This document shows positions 19,414 through 28,392 of a stretch of DNA of 64,000 nucleotides, one piece after another. Each line of letters opens with the position of its first letter. The stretch's first letter is position 1. The notes beneath the pieces are model-generated. The model did no database searches, was not told the origin of the DNA, and was given only the letters and a program-made list of their open reading frames with translations. The position numbers and the translations under genes were made by a program. The DNA comes from JBBQUN01 sp963717115 (GTDB lineage Bacteria > Actinomycetota > Acidimicrobiia > Acidimicrobiales > SZUA-35): assembly GCA_963717115.1 (NCBI GenBank), contig CAVQVO010000002.1, positions 434,001 through 498,000 of the forward strand, written 5' to 3'.

Positions 19414-19668
19414 TCAGCGGCCGAGGCGAACGAATCCGATCACGGCGTGTTCGACGGCCAAGGCCGAGATGCGATCACCGCGCGAGCCGGGCACGATCGT
19501 GACCGGTCCCCGCCGGTCGCCGGTCCAGTCGAACCAGCAGACGACCTCGCCGGCGAACCATCCGACGATCCGGCGACACCCCGATTCGAGCGGTGCCGGA
19601 TCGGCGAAGGCGAGGTCGCCCGGTCGGGCGTCGCGGAAGTCGATCATGTCGGCGTCGGACAGGGCCAT
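19414..19668 (-). CDS. small hypothetical protein
   Basis: An 84-residue protein (MALSDADMIDFRDARPGDL ... EHAVIGFVRLGR) of unrecognised family. Composition is normal for coding DNA here; it has two Trp and two Cys, no membrane segment and no signal. It starts 15 bases after the stop of the MBL-fold lipoprotein on the same strand, so co-transcription is likely. The 181 bases between it and korA hold no further gene that I can see. Confidence 0.55.
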   Translation of the reverse strand: MALSDADMIDFRDARPGDLAFADPAPLESGCRRIVGWFAGEVVCWFDWTGDRRGPVTIVPGSRGDRISALAVEHAVIGFVRLGR

Positions 19669-19683
19669 GGAAGACGACCGACC

Positions 19684-20514
19684 TCAGCCCGTCGCCTCGG
19701 CCAGCGCCGCCACCGCTGCGGAGCCGCCCGACAGCAGCGGCTCGCCATGACCGAAGTAGACGATCTCGTAGTCGAATCCGGCGAGCACGCGCACCGAGGC
19801 GTTCGCGGCCTCGAGGTCGGCGGTGAAGTCGGGATTGGGCCCCGAGACCGATCCGGCACCGGCCCCGGTCCCGTTGAGCGCGTCGCCGGCGACGAGGACG
19901 CCGGCGACCTCGTCGAGGATCGAGAGATGACCGGGGGTGTGGCCCGGGGTCGCGATGACCCGCAGCCCGGCCACGCGGTCACCGTCGGTGAGACCGACCA
20001 GTCCGAGGTCGGCACCGATGGCCTCGAGGTCGGCGGCCCCCGTCGAGTACGTCGCCGCGGACGCCCGATCGGCCACCGCACCGAGGCTCCCGACATGGTC
20101 GGGATGGCGGTGGGTGAGCACCACGTCGGACACCTCGTTCCACGACGAGCCGAGTTCGGTGAGGGTCGCCTCGATCGCGTCCTCACTGCCCGACGGCCCG
20201 ACGTCGACCACGACCGCCGCACCCGACCGCACCAACACGTAGGCCGAGACGAATCCCAGGTCGGTCCGGGCCCAGCGGGCACCGCCGGAAGGCTCGGTCG
20301 AGGTCGGGGTCGACCCCGTCGTCGCCGTGTCGCCGGTCCCGGTGGGGTCCGGGGGGTCGGTGGCGCTGGTCGGATCCGTCGAGCCCGCATCCGAAGCGCC
20401 CGAGGAGCCGGAGGAGCCGGAACAGCCCGAGAGGACGACGGCCCCGACACCGAGGACCCCGAGATCGATCAACAGGGCACGGCGCGACAGCACGCGTCCA
20501 CGATGCGGATGCAT
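19684..20514 (-). CDS. MBL-fold metallohydrolase lipoprotein
   Basis: 276 residues. The N terminus carries a twin-arginine pair (SRRALL) and a lipobox LSGC with Cys31, followed by a Ser/Thr/Pro linker to about residue 78, so it is an exported lipoprotein. The catalytic domain has the zinc signature THRHPDHVGS, then ATPGHTPGHLSI, AGDALNG and FGHGEPLLSGG, the glyoxalase II/lactonase-like layout. Substrate unknown. It is divergent from the antiporter gene at 20663. Confidence 0.9.
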   Translation of the reverse strand: MHPHRGRVLSRRALLIDLGVLGVGAVVLSGCSGSSGSSGASDAGSTDPTSATDPPDPTGTGDTATTGSTPTSTEPSGGARWARTDLGFVSAYVLVRSGAAVVVDVGPSGSEDAIEATLTELGSSWNEVSDVVLTHRHPDHVGSLGAVADRASAATYSTGAADLEAIGADLGLVGLTDGDRVAGLRVIATPGHTPGHLSILDEVAGVLVAGDALNGTGAGAGSVSGPNPDFTADLEAANASVRVLAGFDYEIVYFGHGEPLLSGGSAAVAALAEATG

Positions 20515-20662
20515 CGGGCCACCCTAGACCCGGGGGGTCGACGGGCCGGCTCGCCACCGACGGTCCGCGCCGAATGCGAATCGTGGAGACCACACGACAT
20601 GATGGGCGGGTGACCATCGCCCCCGCTCGATGCCGGCCGGGCCTCCGCCGGAGGCTCGTCCC

Positions 20663-22152
20663 ATGAACGCCGGTTTCTCGATCGATCCGGCGGTGCTCCT
20701 CGCCGGTGCCCTCCTGCTCATCGGCGTCGTCGCGAGCGGTGTCGCCTCGCGATTCCGCATTCCGAGCCTCCTGCTCTTCCTCGGGCTCGGCGTGGTCGTC
20801 GCCGACGACGGCCTGGCCCTGGTCCGCTTCGACGACGCCGCACTGGCGCAGAACATCGCCGCCGTGGCACTCGTGATCATCCTGTTCGAAGGTGGTCTGG
20901 GCACCGAACCCGCCGCGTTCCGCGATGCGGGCGTGCCCGCTGCTCTGCTCGCGACCGTCGGGGTGGTGATCACCGCCGGCGTCGTCGCGGCGGTGGCCGT
21001 CCTGGTCGTGGATCTCGACACCACGACGGCACTGCTGCTCGGGTCCGTGGTCGCGTCGACCGATGCCGCCGCCGTGTTCGCGGCCCTGCGCTCCGAGCCC
21101 TTGCCACGACGAACGAAACGACTGCTGCAACTCGAATCCGGGATGAACGATCCGGTGGCGGTGCTGTTGACCATCGGCATGGTCGAGGTCTGGCGGGCCG
21201 ACCCGGGGGCCGCGGACTGGGTGGCCTTCCTCGTCGTCCAACTGGGCGCCGGTGTCGTCGTCGGGCTCGGGGTCGGCCGGGCCGGGCTCTGGGTCGTCGG
21301 TCGGGTCCGAGGGTCGGCCGCGGCGTCGTTGGGCGTGATCACCCTGGCCATCGCCGCGCTGTCCTACGGCCTCGCCGCCGTGGTCGGCGGCTCCGGCTTC
21401 CTGGCCGTCTATCTGACCGGGGCCGTCGTCGCCGGCGCCCGACACTCGGTGCGGGGCGTCCTCCACTTCCACGAAGGCCTCGCGGCGACGGCTCAGGCGG
21501 GGCTGTTCTTGTTGCTGGGCATCCTGGTGTTCCCGACCCAACTCCTCGACGATCTCGGTCTGGCCGTCGTGGTGACCGTTGCCCTGGTGCTGGTGGCCCG
21601 ACCGTTGGCGGTGGTCTCGGTGTTGTGGTGGCTCCGGGTGCCGGTGCCCCAGATGGCCCTCGTCTCCTGGGCCGGCCTCCGCGGGGCGGTCCCGGTGGTC
21701 CTCGCGACGATCCCGGCCACCGCCGGCCATCCCGACGGCGCACTGATCTTCGACGTGGCGTTCGTGGTCGTCGTGGTGTCGGTTGCGCTCCAGGCGCCGT
21801 CGGTGGGGATCCTGGCCCGACGGCTCGATCTGGGCACCGACGAGTCGCCCCGGTCCGGGCCGAGGTCGTTCCGGTCGATGCCCTCGACGCCGATCTGGTC
21901 GAGGTCACCATCGCCGCCGGTTCGCGGATGCACGGAATCACCCTGCGGTCGTCGCCGCCGCCGGGTGGTGCACGGGTGGCCCTGATCCAGCGCCTCGACG
22001 AGACGGTGGTGCCACATGGCGACACGAGCCTGGTGGAGGGCGACGTGCTGCTCGTCATCGCTCCCCCGCGGTCGGACCTCGACGACCTCGAGGCGTGGAG
22101 CGGTCCCGGGGTCGAGGACCCGGTCGATGACGAGGACCCCGAAGCCGATTGA
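20663..22152 (+). CDS. cation/proton antiporter, CPA1/NhaP2-like, with C-terminal TrkA-C domain (frame interrupted)
   Basis: About 496 residues. Some 12 hydrophobic segments (residues 6-390) form a Na/H-exchanger domain (VIILFEGGLGTE, SVVASTDAAAVFAAL, LESGMNDPVAVLLT, SWAGLRGAVPVVLAT). A cytoplasmic TrkA-C domain follows (AEVVPVDALDADLVEV ... GDTSLVEGDVLLVIAPP). The frame breaks near 21846, where one base seems missing; the TrkA-C part is in another frame up to 22152. ATG 20663 has GGAGG nine bases upstream. The order exchanger-TrkA-C is that of NhaP2/CvrA potassium or sodium/proton antiporters; the ion is not decidable from sequence. Confidence 0.88.
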
Positions 22153-22164
22153 CGGTGCGGTACC

Positions 22165-23370
22165 TTGTCGTTCGTGGCCAGGACCCCGCACATCGCCGCC
22201 CGACTCCAGGGCTTCGGTACGACCATCTTCGCCGAGATGTCGGCGCTGGCCACGGCCACCGGGGCGCTCAATCTCGGCCAGGGTTTCCCCGACACCGATG
22301 GGCCGCCCGAGGTGCTGCGAGCCGCCATCGCCGCGATCGAGGCCGGCGTGAACCAGTACCCACCCGTGATGGGCCAACCCGATCTGCGCCTGGCGATCGC
22401 CGAGCACCAGCGACGGTTCTGGGGAATCGACGTCGACCCCGACCGCGAGATCGTGGTGACCGCCGGAGCCACCGAGGCCATCGCCGCCGCGCTGCTGGCG
22501 CTGTGCGAGACCGGAGACGACGTCGTCGTGTTCGACCCCACCTACGACTCGTACGCGGCGGGCATCGCGATGGCCGGTGCCCGCATCCGTCCGGTCCCGC
22601 TGCGGCCGCCCGACGACGTCCACGAGTCGTTCTGGTTCGAGCCCGACGAACTCCGTCGGGCCTTCTCGCCCCGCACCCGACTGGTGTTGCTCAACACCCC
22701 GCACAACCCGACGGGCAAGGTGTTCGGCGCCGACGAGCTGACGCTGATCGCCGAGCTCTGTGTCGAGCACGACGTCGTCGCCGTGGCCGACGAGGTCTAC
22801 GAGCACCTGGTGTTCGACGGTCACGTCCACCGACCGCTGGCGACGTTCCCGGGTATGCGGGAGCGGACCCTGACGGTGTCGTCGGGAGGCAAGTCGTTCT
22901 CGTTCACCGGCTGGAAGGTGGGATGGGCGTGCGGCCCGGCCGATCTGGTCGCCGCCGTTCGCACGGCCAAGCAGTTCCTGACCTTCGTCAACGCCGCCCC
23001 CTTCCAACCGGCGATCGCCGCGGGCCTCCGGCTTCCCGATCGGTACTTCGCCGACTTCGCCGACCGGCACCGATCGAAGCGGGATCGCCTCGCCGCCGAT
23101 CTGGCCACCGCCGGGTTCGACGTCTTCCCCACCGAGGGCACGTACTTCCTCACCGCCGACGTCGGCCCACTCGGTCACGCCGACGGTGTCGAGTTCTGCC
23201 TGGCCCTGCCGGGGCGGGCCGGAGTGGTGGCGATCCCGAGCGCCGTCTTCTACCAGGAGCCGTGGCGACGACCGGCCCGCCACGGCACGAGCCTGGTCCG
23301 TTTCTGCTTCGCCAAGGACGACAAGGTCCTCGACGAGGCCGGGGCCCGACTCCGGGAGGCCTTCGCATGA
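22165..23370 (+). CDS. class I/II PLP aminotransferase (glutamine transaminase / DapC-like)
   Basis: A 401-residue fold-type I aminotransferase. NLGQGFPDTDGPP, GVNQYPPVMGQPDLR, GATEAIAAALLAL, NTPHNPTGKVF, ADEVYEHLVFDG and the PLP Lys243 in SSGGKSFSFTGWKVGWACG are all present. The sequence closely follows the mycobacterial DapC protein as I remember it, and also the YbdL/kynurenine aminotransferase group. It starts with TTG at 22165; GTG at 22174 is an alternative. It overlaps the next gene, an omega-amidase-like hydrolase, by 4 bp. That pairing favours a glutamine-using transaminase in 2-oxoacid salvage (for example ketomethiobutyrate to methionine) over a lysine-pathway role. Confidence 0.9.
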   Translation: MSFVARTPHIAARLQGFGTTIFAEMSALATATGALNLGQGFPDTDGPPEVLRAAIAAIEAGVNQYPPVMGQPDLRLAIAEHQRRFWGIDVDPDREIVVTAGATEAIAAALLALCETGDDVVVFDPTYDSYAAGIAMAGARIRPVPLRPPDDVHESFWFEPDELRRAFSPRTRLVLLNTPHNPTGKVFGADELTLIAELCVEHDVVAVADEVYEHLVFDGHVHRPLATFPGMRERTLTVSSGGKSFSFTGWKVGWACGPADLVAAVRTAKQFLTFVNAAPFQPAIAAGLRLPDRYFADFADRHRSKRDRLAADLATAGFDVFPTEGTYFLTADVGPLGHADGVEFCLALPGRAGVVAIPSAVFYQEPWRRPARHGTSLVRFCFAKDDKVLDEAGARLREAFA

Positions 23371-24158
23371 CCGCCGGTCGGCTCCGGGTCGCCGGCGTGC
23401 AGCACGACATCGTCTGGGAGCGACCCCGACGCACCTTCGACGCGCTCACCCCGCAGATCGAACGAGCGGCCGGCACCGGAGCCGACTTCATCGCCGTCAC
23501 CGAGATGTTCGGCGGCGGCTTCTCGATGAACACCGCGGTGGTCGCCGAGCCGATCGACGGGCCCAGTCTCACGTACCTCCTCGAGGCCGCCCAGCGACAC
23601 GACGTCGTGCTGTGCGGGTCGATCCCGACCCACCACCCCGACCACGATCGTCCGATCAACCGGCTCGTCGTCGTCGACCGCAGCGGCCTCCTCGGCGACT
23701 ACGCCAAGATCCATCCGTTCAGCTTCTCGGGCGAGGACCGGCACTACTCGGCCGGTCGGGACTTCCTCACGCTCGACCTGTCGGGTGTTCGCACCACGTT
23801 CTTCGTCTGCTACGACCTCCGGTTCGCCGATGAGTTCTGGGCGACGGCCGCCGACACCGACCTGTACGTCGTGGTCGCCAACTGGCCGGCGGCACGCCGG
23901 CTCCACTGGCAGACCCTGCTCCGGGCCCGGGCCATCGAGAACCAGGCGTACGTGCTCGGGGTCAATCGGGTCGGCCTCAGTGGCGACGACGGCGCGTCGG
24001 ACCGACTGGCCCACGCCGGCGATTCGGCGCTCGTCGACCCGCTCGGCGAATACCTCGCCACCGCCGCCGGCATCGAGACGCTCGTGACCGGACCGGTCGA
24101 CGCCGACGTGGTCCGCGATGTTCGCCGGCGGTTCCCGTTCCAGGTCGATCGCCGTTGA
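23367..24158 (+). CDS. carbon-nitrogen hydrolase, omega-amidase-like
   Basis: A 263-residue nitrilase-superfamily enzyme with the complete Glu-Lys-Cys triad: Glu46 (AVTEMFGGGFSMN), Lys114 (YAKIHPFSF) and Cys148 (FFVCYDLRFADEF). The signatures SFSGEDRHYSAG and the VANWPAARRLHWQTLLRARAIENQ stretch match the YafV/omega-amidase branch, which hydrolyses 2-oxoglutaramate to 2-oxoglutarate and ammonia. The ATG overlaps the aminotransferase stop (ATGA), so the two proteins are probably made in equal amounts and act in sequence. Confidence 0.92.
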   Translation: MTAGRLRVAGVQHDIVWERPRRTFDALTPQIERAAGTGADFIAVTEMFGGGFSMNTAVVAEPIDGPSLTYLLEAAQRHDVVLCGSIPTHHPDHDRPINRLVVVDRSGLLGDYAKIHPFSFSGEDRHYSAGRDFLTLDLSGVRTTFFVCYDLRFADEFWATAADTDLYVVVANWPAARRLHWQTLLRARAIENQAYVLGVNRVGLSGDDGASDRLAHAGDSALVDPLGEYLATAAGIETLVTGPVDADVVRDVRRRFPFQVDRR

Positions 24159-24210
24159 GGTCGGCTACGTTTCGGCAACCGCCCGCTCGCCGATGACGGA
24201 AAGGACCCGC

Positions 24211-25881
24211 ATGTCCCTGTGGCTCGCCGACAACCCGCTCAGCAGGAAATGGCCCCTCTACACCCGCGGCAACGTGGGTGAGGTGTTCCCCGAGGTCGTC
24301 CTCCCCTTCACCTGGAGCCTGTACGGCCAGGAGGCCGAGAACGGCTGGCGCGACTCCTACGAGCGCCTCGGACTGATCGCCGACGGCGACCTCCCCGACA
24401 GCGAGTCGATGATCATCCTCGGGGTCTTCGGGGGCTACTGCTACATCAACGCGAGCTACGTCCGACTCCTCGGCGTCCGGGCCCCGGGGGGCAGTGTCGA
24501 GGTCATCGACCACCAGTTCTTCGGCGAGTCCGACGCACCCCCCTACGCCCCACGCCCCGGCGATCGCAACCTCAAGGCCTCCGCGAAGCTGGGTGCCTCG
24601 GTGCTGAAGCTGTTGCGCACGACGTCACTCCCGGCCCTGGAAGAGGACAAGCGCCGGGTCGCGGCCTGGATCCGGCAGTATCCGGGAGCCTCGACGGCCG
24701 GAACCGATCCGGCGAGTGCCTCCGACGACGACCTGATGGCCTACATCACGGGGTTCCGTCCCCTGTTCCGCCACCTGTTCGGTCGTCACATCGACAACAC
24801 GTTCGCGGTCGCCCTGGTCTCGGGCGCCCTGTCGGACCTGCTGGTCAAGATCGGCCAGGAGGACCGGCTGGTGTCGATTCTCGGCGGGATCGGCGATGTC
24901 GAGTCGGCGGCGCCCTCGGCGGTCATGTGGGAGCTGGCCCACACCGACGACCGGCGCGACTCCGCGGCCTGGCAGGGTCGGTTCGCCGCCTTCCTCGACG
25001 AGTTCGGGAGCCGGGGACCCAACGAATGGGACCTCGGGTCCGACCCGTGGGCCTTGCGACCCGAGCTCGCCCTGGCGGCGATCGATGCCATGGCCGGCGC
25101 CGATACCTCCCACGACCCACGGGGCCAGCACGAGCGGCTCGCCGCCGATCGTCAACAGGCCGTTGCCGACGTCCGCTCGCAGCTCAACATCGTGGATCGT
25201 CTGCTCTTCGACAAGGCGTTGCGGGCGACCACGCTGTACTCCCAGGGTCGCGAGCGATCGAAGACCACCGTGATCCGCGCCATCCACTCGGTTCGCCGTG
25301 CCCACCGCGAGCTCGCCCGACGGGCCGCCGAACGGGGCGGGGTGAGCGACCCCCGGCAGGCCTGCCTGCTCGATGTCGGCGAGTTCGCCGAGTACCTCGC
25401 CAATCCGACGCCCTGGCTGGGAATCATCGCCGAGCGGGCCGAACTGCACCGAACCCTCAGCGCGCTGATCCCGCCGTTCATCATCGACGGGACCATCCCC
25501 CCGATCGACACGTGGGAATCACGCGATTCGGTGGCCGATCAGGCCGTGGTCGGCCAGGAGTTCAAGGGCATCGCCGGCTGTCCGGGCATCGCCCGCGGGA
25601 CGGCGGTGGTCGTGCTCGACCCGGGCGACCCCCGCCAGTTGGGTCCGGGCGACGTGCTGGTCGCACCGATCACCGATCCCTCGTGGACGCCGCTGTTCCT
25701 CGCCGCCGACGCCGTGGTCGTCGACGTCGGCGCCACCATGAGCCATGCGATCATCGTGTCGCGCGAACTCGGCATCCCCTGCGTCGTCTCGGCGGTCGGG
25801 GCCACCCGGTCGATCCCCGACGGCGCCACCATCGAGGTCGACGGGAACACCGGTCGGGTCACGATCATCGAACTCCCCTAG
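24211..25881 (+). CDS. PEP-utilising enzyme mobile-domain protein lacking an ATP-grasp domain
   Basis: 556 residues. The C terminus (about 455-556) is the phosphohistidine swivel domain of PEP synthase and rifampin phosphotransferase, with GCPGIARGTAVV, DVLVAPITDPSWTPLF and the catalytic His512 in TMSHAIIVSRELGIPCVV. The preceding 450 residues are helical and resemble the middle domain of those enzymes. The N-terminal ATP-binding domain of PEP synthases is missing. ATG 24211 has GGAAAGGA upstream. It may act with a separate kinase or have a non-catalytic role; substrate unknown. It overlaps the convergent HAD gene by 17 bp. Confidence 0.84.
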   Translation: MSLWLADNPLSRKWPLYTRGNVGEVFPEVVLPFTWSLYGQEAENGWRDSYERLGLIADGDLPDSESMIILGVFGGYCYINASYVRLLGVRAPGGSVEVIDHQFFGESDAPPYAPRPGDRNLKASAKLGASVLKLLRTTSLPALEEDKRRVAAWIRQYPGASTAGTDPASASDDDLMAYITGFRPLFRHLFGRHIDNTFAVALVSGALSDLLVKIGQEDRLVSILGGIGDVESAAPSAVMWELAHTDDRRDSAAWQGRFAAFLDEFGSRGPNEWDLGSDPWALRPELALAAIDAMAGADTSHDPRGQHERLAADRQQAVADVRSQLNIVDRLLFDKALRATTLYSQGRERSKTTVIRAIHSVRRAHRELARRAAERGGVSDPRQACLLDVGEFAEYLANPTPWLGIIAERAELHRTLSALIPPFIIDGTIPPIDTWESRDSVADQAVVGQEFKGIAGCPGIARGTAVVVLDPGDPRQLGPGDVLVAPITDPSWTPLFLAADAVVVDVGATMSHAIIVSRELGIPCVVSAVGATRSIPDGATIEVDGNTGRVTIIELP

Positions 25882-26515
25882 GTCCCGGATCCGGCGCGCC
25901 GTCTCGCCGGCCGACGAGGCCCAGTTCGTCGAGCACCCGTCGGGCCTCGACGTCGCCACGCACCAGGTGGGCGTCGATCCCCAACGAGCGGGCGGCGTCG
26001 ACGTTGGGCTGGTTGTCGTCGAGGAACACGATGGCCCCGGCCGCAACGCCGAGATCGTCGATGACGTACTCGAAGATGTCGAGGTCGGGTTTGGCCAGCC
26101 CCAACCGGAACGACAGGTACTCGTGATCGAAGAGACCGCGCAACGCCTCACCGTCGACCTGACGATCCCAGTGGAGGGCGTTGGTGTTGGAGAGGACGGC
26201 CGTCGGGACCTCGAGCGACGAGATCAGGTCGGCCGATCCGGGGAACATGCCGTGGGGCCACGCCAGGAAACGCTCGATCAGTTCCGAAGCCGAGAACGAC
26301 AGCCGCAGTTCGTCGACCAGTCGCACCCCGAACTCCTCGGCGGAACACCGCCCCATCTCGAAGTCACGGACCGCGGGACTGGCCAGCCACCGTGACCAGA
26401 ACTCGTTCGGCGGCAGCGGGTCGTCGCCCAGGATCTCGGTGAGCGGGCCGAGCTCGACGACGACCCCGCCGAGGTCGAAGACGACCACCTCGATCGTCGG
26501 ACGTGGGGGTGTCAT
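25865..26515 (-). CDS. HAD-superfamily hydrolase (subfamily IA)
   Basis: A 216-residue phosphatase-type HAD protein. Motif I is VVFDLGGVVVELG (the second Asp of the usual DxD is replaced, as in the GGVV group), motif II is TAVLSNTNALHW, motif III contains Lys in GLAKPDLDIF, and motif IV is IVFLDDNQPNVDAARSLG. ATG 26515 begins just before the domain; longer in-frame readings cross the promoter of the divergent C45 gene. Cytosolic, substrate unknown. Confidence 0.9.
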   Translation of the reverse strand: MTPPRPTIEVVVFDLGGVVVELGPLTEILGDDPLPPNEFWSRWLASPAVRDFEMGRCSAEEFGVRLVDELRLSFSASELIERFLAWPHGMFPGSADLISSLEVPTAVLSNTNALHWDRQVDGEALRGLFDHEYLSFRLGLAKPDLDIFEYVIDDLGVAAGAIVFLDDNQPNVDAARSLGIDAHLVRGDVEARRVLDELGLVGRRDGAPDPGPRGVR

Positions 26516-26603
26516 CGGCCGGGATCCGTCATCGGGCCGCACCGTAGACGATCGCCGATTCACCCGTGCGAGCGCGCCGCACGGGTGCGATATCGTGTCA
26601 CCC

Positions 26604-27692
26604 ATGTCACGCGGCCCCATGCGAGTACTCGAGATCACCGGCGACCCACGCGAGCGAGGACTCCAGCACGGTCGGGCGCACCGAGACGACATCCGGGCCT
26701 ACGCCGACGATCGGGTCGAGCTGGTGTGCGCCGGGGCCTGGAGCCATCATCCACTCGACCGGGCGGCCGTGCTCGACCTCGCCGACGCCTGCGTCGAACC
26801 GCACCGTCTGTACGCCCCCGACCTCGTCGAGGAGATGGAAGGCCTGGCCGAGGCCACCGACACCTCGTTGGCCGAGATGCTCATCGTGAGCGGCTTCACC
26901 GATTTCGTCGACACCGTCTACGCCATCCACGCCCATCCCGCCCTGGGTGAGGACGACTGCACGGCCGTCATCGTCCCCGACCATCGAGCCGGCGGCGCCG
27001 GATTCCTGGCCCAGACCTGGGACATGCACGACAGCGCCACCGACCACGTCATCGTGCTCGACGTTCGTCCCGATGGCGCACCCCGCTCGCTCGTGCTCAC
27101 CACCACCGGCTGCGTGGGCCAGATCGGGATGAACGACGCCGGCATCGCCGTCGGCATCAACAACCTTCCCGGCGGCGACGGCCGGATCGGCGTCACCTGG
27201 CCCTTCGTGGTCCGCAAGGCGTTGCAGCAGACCACGATCGAGGCGGCGTTGGCCTGCATCACCGAGGCCCCGCTCGCCGGCGCCCACAACTATCTGCTCT
27301 TCGACGCGAAGGGCAACGGCTACAACGTCGAGGGGTTCAGCACGGCGACGGTCGTGACCCCGCTCGATCGTGACGTGCTCGGTCACACCAACCACTGCCT
27401 CGCTCCCCAGACGCTCGCCGTGAGCCAGGACAAGCCCACCCAGTTGCAGGAGTCGTCCGAGGTCCGGCTCTCCACGGCCATCGATGCCCTCGCCGACGGC
27501 CCGATCGATTACGAGCGTCTCGAGGCGCTCACCCAGCATCCGACGATCTCGTACCGCGGCGGGCCGCCGTTCCACGTCGAGACCTGTGGGGCGGCGATCA
27601 TGCGCCCGGCCACCGGCGATTTCTGGGCCTGCTGGGGTCTGCCCTCCGAGAACCCCTACCAGCGGTTCTCGCTCAGCCCGGTCGGCGCCTGA
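26604..27692 (+). CDS. C45-family peptidase / acyltransferase (isopenicillin-N acyltransferase-like Ntn hydrolase)
   Basis: A 362-residue Ntn-hydrolase of the acyl-CoA:6-aminopenicillanate acyltransferase (C45) family. The autocatalytic nucleophile is Cys119 in GEDDCTAVIV. Conserved AQTWDMHDS, GQIGMNDAGIAVGINNL, NYLLFDAKGNGYNVEG and LGHTNHCL follow. Members are processed into two chains and cleave or transfer amide-linked acyl groups; the real substrate is unknown. It is followed after eight bases by a GNAT acetyltransferase, suggesting a joint role in acyl-amide or acylated-metabolite handling. Confidence 0.88.
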   Translation: MSRGPMRVLEITGDPRERGLQHGRAHRDDIRAYADDRVELVCAGAWSHHPLDRAAVLDLADACVEPHRLYAPDLVEEMEGLAEATDTSLAEMLIVSGFTDFVDTVYAIHAHPALGEDDCTAVIVPDHRAGGAGFLAQTWDMHDSATDHVIVLDVRPDGAPRSLVLTTTGCVGQIGMNDAGIAVGINNLPGGDGRIGVTWPFVVRKALQQTTIEAALACITEAPLAGAHNYLLFDAKGNGYNVEGFSTATVVTPLDRDVLGHTNHCLAPQTLAVSQDKPTQLQESSEVRLSTAIDALADGPIDYERLEALTQHPTISYRGGPPFHVETCGAAIMRPATGDFWACWGLPSENPYQRFSLSPVGA

Positions 27693-27700
27693 GCCCATCG

Positions 27701-28330
27701 ATGGTCAGCCTGCGTTACGAGCAATTGTCACCGGAGTGGATCGAGGGAGCCGCTCGCTGCGAGACGATCGCGTTCCCGACGGCCGAACCGGGCGATCTTC
27801 TCGGCGCCGAGGACTTCGCGGCGTATCTCGAGGTGTTCCCCGAAGGGGTGTTCGTCGTGATCGACGACGACGCCGCCCCGGGCGACGAGGTGGTCGGGGT
27901 CGGCGCCGGGATCTTCGTCGACTTCGACTTCGACGACATCGAGCACACGATCTGGGACGTGGCCGGCGAGCACCAGTGCGCGAATCACGACCCGGACGGC
28001 GACTGGTACTACGGCACCGACATCACGGTGCTGCCCGGCTACCGGGGCCACGGCATCGGCCGCAGGCTCTACGACCTCCGCAAGGACGTCGTCCGACGGT
28101 TCGGTCGGCGGGGCATCGTGGCCGGCGGCCACCTACCCGGTTTCGCCGAGGTGAAGCACGAGATGACCGCCGAGCAGTACGTGGCCGAGGTCGTGGCCGG
28201 GAAGCGGGGCGACGCCACCCTGTCGTTCCAGCTGAAGAACGGTTTCGAGGTGCGGGGCGTGATCCAGAACTACTTCGCCGACCCGGCCATCGACAACAAG
28301 GCCTCGCTCATCGTCTGGGAAGCCGACTGA
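27701..28330 (+). CDS. GNAT-family N-acetyltransferase
   Basis: A 209-residue GNAT protein with the acetyl-CoA pyrophosphate loop VLPGYRGHGIGRRLYDLRK. It is longer than a minimal GNAT because of an acidic insertion (FDFDDIEHTIWDVAGEH) and a C-terminal section (FQLKNGFEVRGVIQNYF). Start eight bases after the C45 gene, so likely the same transcript. Substrate unknown. Confidence 0.87.
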   Translation: MVSLRYEQLSPEWIEGAARCETIAFPTAEPGDLLGAEDFAAYLEVFPEGVFVVIDDDAAPGDEVVGVGAGIFVDFDFDDIEHTIWDVAGEHQCANHDPDGDWYYGTDITVLPGYRGHGIGRRLYDLRKDVVRRFGRRGIVAGGHLPGFAEVKHEMTAEQYVAEVVAGKRGDATLSFQLKNGFEVRGVIQNYFADPAIDNKASLIVWEAD

Positions 28331-28392
28331 CGCTCGGGGCCGACCCGGGTTCGCGTTGGACCGCCGGGCGCTCGGCTCCTAGGTTTCGCCGG

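Noticed and set aside
20183..21730. A 515-codon minus-strand frame opposite the antiporter
   Set aside because: His/Asp/Gly-rich antisense composition; the plus strand encodes clear transmembrane helices and exchanger motifs.
19402..25888. Shared 12-mer CCTAGGTCCCGG at 19402-19413 and 25877-25888
   Set aside because: A repeated 12-mer is expected by chance in 64 kb, and both copies lie at gene 3' ends with no other similarity.
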